Shown here piece after piece: positions 1 to 6,979 of a stretch of DNA of 14,050 nucleotides. Position 1 is the stretch's first letter, and each line of letters opens with the position of its first letter. The translations under genes were made by a program, and so were the position numbers. This DNA is from JBBSMX01 sp038232935 (GTDB lineage Bacteria; Bacteroidota; Rhodothermia; Rhodothermales; JANQRZ01), in the NCBI GenBank assembly GCA_038232935.1, contig JBBSMX010000110.1, positions 1 to 14,050 of the forward strand, in the 5' to 3' direction. A model generated the notes under the pieces. That model was given only the letters and a program-made list of their open reading frames with translations. It was not told the DNA's origin and did no database searches.

Positions 1-123
1 GAGACGGCCTTCAGCGGGATCGAGAGTCGGCTGCCGAAGTCGATCCACGCGGTGACGGCGCGGGGCTTCGAGACGAAGGTGTTCCTGTTCCTGCTCACCC
101 TCAGCCTCGACGGCCTCATGTAG
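1..123 (+). CDS. Transposase, C-terminal fragment (IS982-family-like)
   Basis: This is the last 40 codons of a gene that begins before the window, in frame 1 and ending at TAG 121-123. The peptide begins ETAFSGIESRLPKS, continues through IHAVTARGFETKVF and ends in a short hydrophobic stretch. The pattern of ETxFS, then a basic/hydrophobic segment, then GFxxKxxxFxL is how DDE transposases of the IS982 type finish, the E of ETAFS being in the position of the last catalytic acidic residue. A candidate terminal inverted repeat starts one base after the stop, as expected for a compact insertion sequence. Whether the upstream part is intact cannot be seen. Another DDE family (IS4/IS5-like) is possible from so short a fragment. 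Confidence 0.6.
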   Translation, partial: ETAFSGIESRLPKSIHAVTARGFETKVFLFLLTLSLDGLM

Positions 124-137
124 CACACAACTTGGGT
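1..137 (+). mobile_element. Right end of an insertion sequence
   Basis: The transposase fragment is followed directly by CACACAACTTGGGT (124-137), whose reverse complement is ACCCAAGTTGTGTG. An end beginning ACCC fits what I recall of IS982-type termini, and I take 137 as the likely outer edge. The left end and any target duplication lie outside the window, so the boundary is inferred from one end only. Confidence 0.45.
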
Positions 138-252
138 TACTTATCCACCGTGGGGGTTCCGGCCGCTCACCGACACACGCAGAGAAAAGATGCGTGCGGA
201 TCGCGCGCGTGAAGAGACGATGAGATAACGGTGGGCGGCGTAACCACCCGTC

Positions 253-281
253 TTGCACCCCCGTATCGCCGGCAGTATCCT
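253..281 (+). promoter_or_regulatory. Candidate promoter for the NfeD-flotillin operon
   Basis: TTGCAC (253-258) is followed by a 17-bp spacer and TATCCT (276-281). This is a reasonable sigma-70-like -35/-10 pair that would start a transcript near 288, about 23 bases before the ATG at 311. The promoter ahead of the large T9SS gene has the same 17-bp spacing and a similar TATC-type -10. The rest of gap 124-310 shows only a short GGTGG/CCACC repeat (230-248). Confidence 0.35.
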
Positions 282-310
282 GTCCATCCGTTCCACGAGC
301 CGGGCATGCA

Positions 311-886
311 ATGGTCGATGTTTATTGGATCTGCCTCTTGGGAGGGCTCGCGTTCTCCGTCCTCACCCTCGTCTTCGGCGGCCTGCTCGACGGCGCGCTC
401 GACGGATTGGACGCGCTCGATGCATTCGACGTGCTCGACCCGCTCTCGTTCGTGGGCGGGCTCGCCGTCTTCGGCGGGGCCGGCGTCGTGCTCACGGAGT
501 CGACGGACCTCGGCACGGGGGCAGCGGCCGCGGCGGCGGCCCTCATCGGGCTCGGCCTCGCGGTGGCGATGCACTTCCTCTACGTCAAGCCGATGAAGCG
601 GAGCGAGAACTCGACGGGCTTCTCGATGCGCGAGTACCACGGCAAGCTCGGCGAGGTCATCACCACGATCCCGGCGGCGGGCTACGGCGAGGTGCTCGTA
701 AAGATGGGCGCGGGCAATACGTTCCGCACGGCCGCCTCCTTCGACGGTACCCCGATCCCGGATGGGACACGCATCGTCGTGGTCGAAATCCGCGACGGCG
801 ACCTGCTCGTGACGCCGTTCGACGAGTTGACGCCCGTCGACGGTGTGCCGATACCCGAGCGGCCGACCCGCCTGCCCTCCGCATGA
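311..886 (+). CDS. NfeD-like membrane protein, flotillin partner
   Basis: A 191-residue inner-membrane protein resembling the YuaF/YqiJ group of NfeD-like proteins, which work with flotillins in ordered membrane microdomains. Three hydrophobic segments lie at about residues 5-26, 45-64 and 68-92. The loop between the first two is acidic and repetitive, with a D-G/A-L-D pattern at residues 27-43. A soluble beta-rich OB-fold-like domain follows at about 108-172 (GKLGEVITTIPAAGYGEV ... DGTRIVVVEI). Length and order match B. subtilis YuaF (about 174 residues) and E. coli YqiJ (about 209), each encoded directly before a flotillin, as here with a 25-bp gap. The ATG at 311 has no clear ribosome binding site but keeps the first membrane helix intact. 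The family assignment rests on topology plus neighbour. Confidence 0.8.
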   Translation: MVDVYWICLLGGLAFSVLTLVFGGLLDGALDGLDALDAFDVLDPLSFVGGLAVFGGAGVVLTESTDLGTGAAAAAAALIGLGLAVAMHFLYVKPMKRSENSTGFSMREYHGKLGEVITTIPAAGYGEVLVKMGAGNTFRTAASFDGTPIPDGTRIVVVEIRDGDLLVTPFDELTPVDGVPIPERPTRLPSA

Positions 887-911
887 CCTTTACCACCAAA
901 CGGACCCAATC

Positions 912-2426
912 ATGGACCCGACCCTGCTGGCACTCATCATCACCATCTCCGTCCTCGTCCTGCTCGTGATGGTCCTCGCCTCGCGGTACAAAACCGTGAG
1001 CCCGGACGAGGCCATGATCATCACCGGCGCGGCGATGGGCGGCAAGAACGTGCTCACCGACGAGTCCGGCCGCCGGGTCAAGATCGTACGCGGCGGCGGG
1101 GCGTTCATCGTCCCCATCGTGCAGCAACGGGAGCGGCTCTCGCTGCTCTCGCACAAGCTCGACGTGATGACGCCGGAGGTCTACACCGCCGAGGGCGTCC
1201 CCGTGATGACCGACGGCGTGGCCGTCATCAAAATCGGATCGTCGGTGGAAGACGTGGCGACGGCGGCCGAGCAGTACCTCGGCAAGCCCGACGAGATGCT
1301 CCGGGCCGAGGCGCGCGAAGTGCTCGAAGGCCACCTCCGCGCCATCCTCGGCACGCTGACCGTCGAGGAGGTCTACCGCAACCGCGACAAGTTCGCCCAG
1401 GAGGTGCAGTCCGTCGCGGCGCGCGACCTCAAGAAGATGGGGCTCCAGATCGTGAGCTTCACGATCAAGGACGTCCGCGACAAGAACGGCTACCTCGAAG
1501 CGCTCGGCCGGCCGCGCATCGCCGCCGTCAAGCGCGATGCCGACATCGCCGAGGCCGAGGCCATGCGCGACGCCCGGATCAAAAAGGCCGAGGCCGACGA
1601 GAACGGGCAGAAAGCCGAGCTCGTCCGCGACACGAACGTGGCCGAGGCGACGAAAGAGAAGGAGCTGAAGGTGGCGGCGTTCAAGCGCGACCAAGACACG
1701 GCGAAGGCCGAGGCCGACCTCGCGTATTCCGTGCAGGAGGCGACGAGCCAGCGCCAAGTCGTCGAGGAGCAGATGCAGGTCGAGATCGTCCGCAAGCAGC
1801 GCGAGGTGGAGATCGAGACGCTCGAGATCGTCCGCCGCGAGCGGGAGTACGACGCCGAAGTCAAGAAGAAGGCCGACGCTGAGCGCTACCGCGTCGAGCA
1901 GTCCGCCGAGGCCGATAAGAACCGGCGGATGCGCGAGGCTGAGGCGCAGCAGTTCCAGATCGAGGCCGAGGCGAAGGCACAGGCCGAGGGCACGCGCGCA
2001 CGAGGAACGGCCGAAGCCGAGGTCATCCGCGCGAAAGGGTTCGCCGAGGCCGAGGCCAAAGAGAAGCTCGCCGAGGCGTTCGAGAAGTACGGCGAGGCGG
2101 CCGTGCTCGACATCCTCGCCAAGATGCTCCCCGAACTCGCCGGGCGCATCGCCGAGCCCATCGGGAAGATCGACCGGATCTCGGTCGTGGACGGCGGCGG
2201 CGGGCAAGGTGCTACCCGCATCGCGGGCTACGTCACCGAGCTGATGGCGTCGTCGAACGAGATGCTCAGCAACGTGGCGGGCGTCGATCTCAACGCGCTC
2301 GCTCGTCGCCTCGTCGGGGCGTCGGACGACGCGGCCCACGTCCCCCCCCGGCTCGTCCAGCCCAAGCCCTCACACGGCGACGGCGCTGCGGCCCGAGAGG
2401 CCGGGCCGGAGGGCGGCGAGGGCTGA
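912..2426 (+). CDS. floT: Flotillin family protein (SPFH domain)
   Basis: A 504-residue flotillin, close in length to B. subtilis FloT/YuaG (about 509). Flotillins scaffold membrane microdomains and affect fluidity and assembly of membrane complexes. An N-terminal membrane helix (about 3-23, ending LLVMVLASRYKTVSPDEA) leads into an SPFH domain (about 24-200), with characteristic stretches GGAFIVPIVQ and VMTDGVAVIKIGSS. A long charged region (about 205-410) is rich in Ala-Glu repeats such as AEAEA, the flotillin coiled coil. A conserved tail (about 410-470) follows, then a Pro/Gly/Ala-rich end. I chose ATG 912 because an upstream in-frame ATG at 843 lies inside the preceding gene and would place 23 polar residues before the anchor. 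It is co-transcribed with the NfeD-like gene. The long minus-strand open frame across it is a composition shadow. Confidence 0.92.
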   Translation: MDPTLLALIITISVLVLLVMVLASRYKTVSPDEAMIITGAAMGGKNVLTDESGRRVKIVRGGGAFIVPIVQQRERLSLLSHKLDVMTPEVYTAEGVPVMTDGVAVIKIGSSVEDVATAAEQYLGKPDEMLRAEAREVLEGHLRAILGTLTVEEVYRNRDKFAQEVQSVAARDLKKMGLQIVSFTIKDVRDKNGYLEALGRPRIAAVKRDADIAEAEAMRDARIKKAEADENGQKAELVRDTNVAEATKEKELKVAAFKRDQDTAKAEADLAYSVQEATSQRQVVEEQMQVEIVRKQREVEIETLEIVRREREYDAEVKKKADAERYRVEQSAEADKNRRMREAEAQQFQIEAEAKAQAEGTRARGTAEAEVIRAKGFAEAEAKEKLAEAFEKYGEAAVLDILAKMLPELAGRIAEPIGKIDRISVVDGGGGQGATRIAGYVTELMASSNEMLSNVAGVDLNALARRLVGASDDAAHVPPRLVQPKPSHGDGAAAREAGPEGGEG

Positions 2427-2453
2427 GCGACGACGGCAGCGGACACGAAGCGA

Positions 2454-2487
2454 ACGGCCGGTGGGGGTATCCTCGCCGGCCGTCGTT
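2454..2487 (+). terminator. Hairpin after the flotillin gene
   Basis: A perfect 8-bp stem ACGGCCGG (2454-2461) pairs with CCGGCCGT (2476-2483) around a 14-base loop, 27 bases after the flotillin stop. Only a weak T-rich tail (CGTT) follows, so it is a plausible but not textbook rho-independent terminator. Confidence 0.5.
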
Positions 2488-2516
2488 ATGTCAGGGCGAC
2501 AAATTGTCGAATGGCA

Positions 2517-2545
2517 TTGTGAGAGCACCGAGCGTAACGTATCAT
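2517..2545 (+). promoter_or_regulatory. Candidate promoter for the large T9SS protein
   Basis: TTGTGA (2517-2522), a 17-bp spacer and TATCAT (2540-2545) form a good sigma-70-like promoter, starting near 2552 and giving a leader of about 46 bases to the ATG at 2598. A Bacteroidota-type -7 element, TACCTTTC (2569-2576, resembling TAnnTTTG), also occurs but lacks a correctly spaced upstream TTTG. Confidence 0.4.
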
Positions 2546-2597
2546 CGCGGCGTTTCAAGATACGCTTCTACCTTTCACGACTCTCTACATATCCGCG

Positions 2598-5500
2598 ATG
2601 CGATTCCTACTTCTATCCCTCCTGCTGCTCTTCGTGTATGCGTCTCCCGACGTGGCCGCGCAGATCGTCCCAGACCCCGCCTCGATCGAGCTGACGGTCG
2701 AGGCGGGGCAGACGGTTTCCCGGCCGCTGACGCTTCAAAACGCTGAGAGCGACCCCGTCAACTTCTCTGTGCAAACGAGCGGCGGTGCCCGCCTCTTCGG
2801 CGTGGGGATCTTCGACAACACGATCGTCGAGCTCGACCCCGCGACGGGGAGCGTGCTCAACAGCTTTCCCACGCCCGCTCCGGCCGGTGTCGGGGCGGAG
2901 GCGCTCGCCTTCGACGGGAGTGCGCTCTACTATGCGAACTCCTTCGTGTCGAACATGGTGTTCAAGCTCGACCCCGCGACGGGGACGATCCTCGCTTCCG
3001 TCGAAGCCGACCTCTTCGACGTCGACGCGCTCGCGCATTCGGGCGAGGCGCTCTACGCCCTCAACTACGTGAACGGCGAGGTGTACGAGATCGACTTCAC
3101 GACGGGGACCACCGTGCGCACGATCCCGCTGGGCTTCGACGCCCTCGGCGGGCTGACGTGGGGCGGCGCGCGCGGCACCCTCTTCGTCGGTGGTGGCGAC
3201 GGGGCGAACACGTACGAGATCGACCCGGCCGACGGGTCCATCCTCCACACGCTTCCCGTGGGCGGGTTCTTCTACGGCATGGGGTACTCGCAGGCCCTCG
3301 GCGTCCTCTTCGCCTTCGACGCCAGCTCCAACCAACTCCTCACGATCGATCCCGACGACGGGACGGTGCTGAGCAGCATCGTGCCGCCTGTGTCGCTCTC
3401 GGGCCTCGCGGCCGACGAGACCCCCGGGGCGTCGTGGCTGACCGTGACGCCCACGGAGGGGCAGATCCCCGCCGGCGGTGAGGTCGTGCTCGACGTGAGC
3501 GTGGACGCGACGGACCTCATCGCGGGGGCGTACTCCGCCACCATCACGATTGTCAGCCCGTGTTGCGAGACGGCCGTGCCGGTGACGCTGACGGTGACGG
3601 GCGAGCCCGAGATTGCTGTGGCCCCCCCGTCGCTGGATTTCGGGGAGCTGTTCGTCGGGGCTTCGGCGACGCAGACGCTGACCGTCACGAACACCGGCAC
3701 CGACACCCTCTTCGTGAGCGGCATCGCGAGCTCCGATCCCTCGGTCACGGCCGATGCCTCGTCGTTCTTCCTCGTGCCCGGCCGGCCGCGGGCGGTCAGC
3801 GTGACATTCGCCCCGACCGCCGTGGGGCCGGTCGCCGCGACGCTCACGGTTCAGAGCAACGATGACGACGAGGCCTCGCTCGTCGTGCCGGTGAGCGGGG
3901 AGGGTACGCCGCCGCCCGTCCTCACCGTCGATCCAGCAAGCCTCGAAGCGGAGGCCGAGAGCGGCGAGGCGGTCACGGCCGCGCTGGCGATCTCGAACAC
4001 CGGGGGCAGCCCGCTCACGTTCACCGTGACGCCGCAGTACAGCGCCGGACGGCCTTCGGGACGGACGCCACCGAGCACCGGGGTGCGCCCCGCCTTCTCG
4101 CCGCTTCGCGCCGTAGGCCGCGCACTGAGCCAGTCCAGCGATCGGTACCGCGCGCCGACTTCGCAGCAGCGGGGAGCGGCCGGGGTTCCCGCTCTCGTTC
4201 CTGCACCGAACGCGCCGCGCCGCGCCGTCGGCCCGACCGTCGACGCCCCGCGTGGCGGCGCGCTGCCCACGCTGGCGACGGACCCGGCAGGGGACGGTGG
4301 GATGGCCGACCTCGTCGCGGTGCGTGGCCTGTTCGCCCCTTCCGGTTTCACGGTCGAGCTCGAGTTCGTCGCGCCGGTCGACCTCGCGTCCTTTCTCCCC
4401 TTCCTCGCCTTCGATGTGGATCAGGACCCCGCTACCGGAGAGGACTTCAGCTTTCTCCTCGATGCCGAGCTCGGCGTCGAGTTTGGGGTCGGGGTGCAGC
4501 GAGGGGCGGAAGGGCCGGAAGCCTTCGTCATTGACTACATCCTTGGGAATCAGGCGTTCGCTCCGGCCGTGGTGGAGGGGAACACCATCCGCTTCACGTT
4601 CCCCGGCGGCCTGCTCTCCGGGCTCGACGACGGAGCCAACGTCGCCGGTTTCACCTACGATTTCAACGCGGGCACGGTATCGGACGCCGTCCCGGACTCC
4701 GGATTCTTCACCGTCAGCGAGGCCCCGCCGTGGCTGAGCGTGACGCCGGATGCCGGCACAGTCGCGGCCGGCGGTGACGTGGAGTTGACGGTCACCCTCG
4801 ACGCGAGCGAGCTTTTCGCCGGCACCTACGAGGCCGTGCTCATCGTCACGACGAACGATCCCGCCACGCCCACGGTCACGGTCCCCGTCACGTTCACCGT
4901 CACGGGTGAGCCGGAGCTCGACGTGCCGACGGCGCTCGACTTCGGGACCGTCTTCGCCGGTTTCCCCTCCACGCGGATGCTGACGGTAACGAACACCGGG
5001 ACGGACTCGCTCACCGTCGAGGTATCGAGCAGCGACCCGAAGGTAGTCGTCACGCCGAGCTCGTTCCTCGTGGCTCCCGTCTCAGCGCGGGCAGTAGCCG
5101 TCACGGTGACGCCGGAGACGTTGGGAGCGTTCGCGTTCACGCTCACCCTCGCCACGAACGACGCCGACGAGCCGACGGTGGAGGTCGCGGTTACGGGGAC
5201 GGCGGCCGAGGCTCCGGTCGCGGCCGTCACGCCGACGGCGCTCACCTTCCAAGTCGAGCAGGGGGCGACGGCTATGGCGGTGCTCACGATCGAGAACGGG
5301 GGAGGCAGTCCGCTCACCTTCGAGATCAGCGCGCAGCGAGCTGCCCTCCGGTCGGGGCGGACCGGGCGCACGGCGGAGGCCCGGCCGTGGGGACGAGCGC
5401 AGGCCCCGTCCGAATTCTCCGGTGGCGCGGCGTTCCAGGCACGGGGCGAGCTTCCGCTCCTCTACGAGGACGCCATGGGGGACACCGACCGCCTGCCTGA

Positions 5501-6380
5501 CCTGCACGCCGTGCGCGGCCTCGTCACGGGCACGGACCTCGTGCTCCAGCTCGAAGGGGAGGGCGCGCAGAACCCGAATGGCTTCGGTGGCTACATCGGG
5601 CTCGACGTGGACGAGGACCCGGCTACGGGCGAACTGCTCCCCTTCGGGCTGCCGGAGCAGAACGTCGGCGTCGAGTTCATCGTCGACCTCTTCAACGTTG
5701 AGTTTGGTGAAGTCGCCCTGCTCGATCAGTTCTTCAACTTCGTCGGCGTCTACCCCGCGACAGTAGAAGGCGATGCCGTGACGTTCTCGCTCCCCCTCGC
5801 CGACCTCGCCGACGACGGGTCGCTCACGTTCGCTGGCGTCATCGGCGACTTCGGCGGGCCGACGGACTGGTTCCCCGAGAGCGGAGCTATCGCCGTGGGC
5901 AACGTGGACTTCCTCACGTTCTCGCCCGAGAGGGGCACCGTGCCGGCCGGCGAGAGCACCGAGGTGACGGTGACGGTGGATGCCTCCGGCCTCGCCGTCG
6001 GCACGTACGAGGCCGAGCTCATCGTCGCCACGAGCGACCCGGCGAGGCCGACAGTTGTAGTTCCGGTGACGGTGGAGGTGGTGGTGGGCGAGGCCGGGGA
6101 ATCGGATGCGATACCTGTAGCCTACGCGCTGCACCCGCTCTACCCCAACCCGCTGCGCGGGCGGGCGACGGTCGCGTTCGACCTGCCTGAAGCGGCGTCG
6201 GTCAGCCTGGACCTTTACGACGTGCAAGGGCGGCGGGTCGCCGCCCTCATACATGGCGAGCGGGCACCAGGCCGCCACACCGCCGTGCTCGAAGCGGCAG
6301 CGCTCCCGAGCGGGGCCTACTTCTGCCGGCTACAAGCGGGCTCATTCACGGCCACGACGAAGGTGCTGATCCTACGATAG
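2598..6380 (+). CDS. Secreted multidomain protein with T9SS C-terminal sorting domain
   Basis: A 1260-residue exported protein, probably attached to or released from the cell surface. Residues 1-22 are a signal peptide (MRFLLLSLLLLFVYASPDVA, then AQ). Residues 23-60 and 276-336 read as two halves of a BACON-like immunoglobulin fold. Between them (about 64-272) lie five propeller-like repeats of the form hydrophobic-E/K-L/I-DPxTG. Residues 337-436 and 772-870 are ASPM/HYDIN-like domains (LDFGxxFxG, LTVTNTGTD). A second BACON-like domain is split 440-480 / 709-771 and a third 874-912 / 1104-1163. Each split encloses an Arg/Pro/Ala-rich linker plus an acidic module (560-708 and 950-1104) with matching loops DVDQDPATGE and DVDEDPATGE. 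Residues 1176-1260 form a type A T9SS sorting domain (YPNP, LYDVQGRRV, LPSGAYFCRL, ending KVLILR). No enzyme active site was recognised, so adhesion or ligand binding is only a guess. It is transcribed alone between its own promoter and terminator. Confidence 0.88.
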   Translation: MRFLLLSLLLLFVYASPDVAAQIVPDPASIELTVEAGQTVSRPLTLQNAESDPVNFSVQTSGGARLFGVGIFDNTIVELDPATGSVLNSFPTPAPAGVGAEALAFDGSALYYANSFVSNMVFKLDPATGTILASVEADLFDVDALAHSGEALYALNYVNGEVYEIDFTTGTTVRTIPLGFDALGGLTWGGARGTLFVGGGDGANTYEIDPADGSILHTLPVGGFFYGMGYSQALGVLFAFDASSNQLLTIDPDDGTVLSSIVPPVSLSGLAADETPGASWLTVTPTEGQIPAGGEVVLDVSVDATDLIAGAYSATITIVSPCCETAVPVTLTVTGEPEIAVAPPSLDFGELFVGASATQTLTVTNTGTDTLFVSGIASSDPSVTADASSFFLVPGRPRAVSVTFAPTAVGPVAATLTVQSNDDDEASLVVPVSGEGTPPPVLTVDPASLEAEAESGEAVTAALAISNTGGSPLTFTVTPQYSAGRPSGRTPPSTGVRPAFSPLRAVGRALSQSSDRYRAPTSQQRGAAGVPALVPAPNAPRRAVGPTVDAPRGGALPTLATDPAGDGGMADLVAVRGLFAPSGFTVELEFVAPVDLASFLPFLAFDVDQDPATGEDFSFLLDAELGVEFGVGVQRGAEGPEAFVIDYILGNQAFAPAVVEGNTIRFTFPGGLLSGLDDGANVAGFTYDFNAGTVSDAVPDSGFFTVSEAPPWLSVTPDAGTVAAGGDVELTVTLDASELFAGTYEAVLIVTTNDPATPTVTVPVTFTVTGEPELDVPTALDFGTVFAGFPSTRMLTVTNTGTDSLTVEVSSSDPKVVVTPSSFLVAPVSARAVAVTVTPETLGAFAFTLTLATNDADEPTVEVAVTGTAAEAPVAAVTPTALTFQVEQGATAMAVLTIENGGGSPLTFEISAQRAALRSGRTGRTAEARPWGRAQAPSEFSGGAAFQARGELPLLYEDAMGDTDRLPDLHAVRGLVTGTDLVLQLEGEGAQNPNGFGGYIGLDVDEDPATGELLPFGLPEQNVGVEFIVDLFNVEFGEVALLDQFFNFVGVYPATVEGDAVTFSLPLADLADDGSLTFAGVIGDFGGPTDWFPESGAIAVGNVDFLTFSPERGTVPAGESTEVTVTVDASGLAVGTYEAELIVATSDPARPTVVVPVTVEVVVGEAGESDAIPVAYALHPLYPNPLRGRATVAFDLPEAASVSLDLYDVQGRRVAALIHGERAPGRHTAVLEAAALPSGAYFCRLQAGSFTATTKVLILR
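2830..2985 (+). repeat. Direct repeat inside the propeller-coding region
   Basis: A 21-bp stretch at 2830-2850 (key part CTCGACCCCGCGACGGGGA) recurs exactly at 2965-2985, with a period of 135 bp (45 codons). It encodes the ELDPATG / KLDPATG turn of two successive propeller repeats. It reflects either recent blade duplication or strong conservation plus codon bias. The spacing to later repeats is 41-43 codons with no long DNA identity. Confidence 0.7.
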
Positions 6381-6406
6381 GCCGGATCTCACCTGGCTAC
6401 GGAACT

Positions 6407-6439
6407 GGAGGGCGGAGCAATTGCTCCGCCCTCCTTTTT
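6407..6439 (+). terminator. Strong rho-independent terminator after the T9SS gene
   Basis: GGAGGGCGGAGCAA (6407-6420) abuts its exact complement (6421-6434), giving about 12 paired bases around an AATT loop, followed immediately by TTTTT (6435-6439). It begins 27 bases after the stop at 6380. The next gene's start codon is only 12 bases past the T run, so the hairpin also occupies the region where that gene's leader would be. Confidence 0.9.
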
Positions 6440-6451
6440 ATCTTCGGCGGC

Positions 6452-6973
6452 ATGCCTGACAGTCCTCCTCCCACGGTCCTGATCCTCCTCGGCGTCTCCG
6501 GCGTCGGGAAGACGAGCGTAGGGCTGGCGGTGGCCGAACGCTTGGGCTGGACGTTCTTCGACGCCGACGACCTGCACCCGGAGGCGAACGTGGCGAAGAT
6601 GGCGCGCGGCGAGGGGCTGACGGACGCGGACCGCGAGCCATGGCTCCGCGCCGTCCGCGCCGTCATCGAACGCCGTTTGGCAGAGGGTAGGCCGCTCGTC
6701 CTCGCGTGCTCGGCGCTAAAAGCATCGTACCGCGCGCGGTTGCGCGCGGGGGATCCGCGAGTCCGCCTCGTATGGCTGGACGCCGCGCCGGAAGCCCTTG
6801 CCGAGCGGTTGGCTGCTCGGCAAGGGCACTTCGCAGGTCCGGACCTCCTGAAGAGTCAGCTCGGTGCATTCGAAACCCCGGCACCGGGTGAGGCGGCTCT
6901 CGTTCGGACGTGGGGGACGGTGGATGACGTGGCGGGCCGCGTCATCGTCGCACTCGGGCTCTCCGCCGGATGA
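6452..6973 (+). CDS. gntK: Gluconokinase
   Basis: A 173-residue cytosolic kinase that phosphorylates D-gluconate with ATP to give 6-phosphogluconate, feeding the pentose phosphate or Entner-Doudoroff routes. The P-loop is GVSGVGKT at residues 14-21. It is followed by DADDLHP (37-43), MARGEGLTDADREPWL (50-65, the gluconate-site signature), CSALK (86-90) and the terminal signature HFAGPDLLKSQLGAFETP (126-143). Length and motif order are normal for the family. The ATG at 6452 is the only start leaving room before the P-loop. It lies 12 bases after a terminator T run with no clear promoter between, so expression may rely on read-through or a promoter at the hairpin. No gluconate permease or dehydrogenase is adjacent. 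The gene converges with the AP2 gene, six bases separating the two stop codons. Confidence 0.94.
   Translation: MPDSPPPTVLILLGVSGVGKTSVGLAVAERLGWTFFDADDLHPEANVAKMARGEGLTDADREPWLRAVRAVIERRLAEGRPLVLACSALKASYRARLRAGDPRVRLVWLDAAPEALAERLAARQGHFAGPDLLKSQLGAFETPAPGEAALVRTWGTVDDVAGRVIVALGLSAG
6730..6749. repeat. Perfect 8-bp inverted repeat inside gntK
   Basis: CCGCGCGC (6730-6737), loop GGTT, then GCGCGCGG (6742-6749). It is a compact GC-rich hairpin within codons for residues 93-100 of gluconokinase. Confidence 0.75.
6794..6827. repeat. Perfect 13-bp inverted repeat inside gntK
   Basis: GCCCTTGCCGAGC (6794-6806) is exactly complementary to GCTCGGCAAGGGC (6815-6827) across an 8-base loop that begins GGTT, like the smaller hairpin 45 bases upstream. 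It covers codons for residues 115-126, just before the HFAGPDLL signature. The reading frame is intact. Confidence 0.85.
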
Positions 6974-6979
6974 AAGCGT

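Noticed and set aside
843..911. Upstream ATG extension of flotillin
   Set aside because: It would overlap the end of the NfeD-like gene and put polar residues before the membrane anchor. ATG 912 gives the usual flotillin N-terminus.
660..2339. Long minus-strand open frame (559 codons) opposite the flotillin gene
   Set aside because: Its translation is a low-complexity run of Leu, Arg, Asp and His blocks produced by reading the Ala-Glu-rich coiled coil backwards in high-GC DNA. The plus strand has clear SPFH homology.
2830..2985. Possible CRISPR or tandem-repeat array suggested by the repeated DPATG-coding sequence
   Set aside because: There are only two exact copies, in frame within a protein repeat, with spacing set by propeller-repeat length. 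There is no array structure.
5082..6278. Minus-strand open frame (398 codons) opposite the T9SS protein
   Set aside because: It is Arg/His/Glu-rich without recognisable domains, and the opposite strand encodes a continuous secreted protein with a sorting domain.
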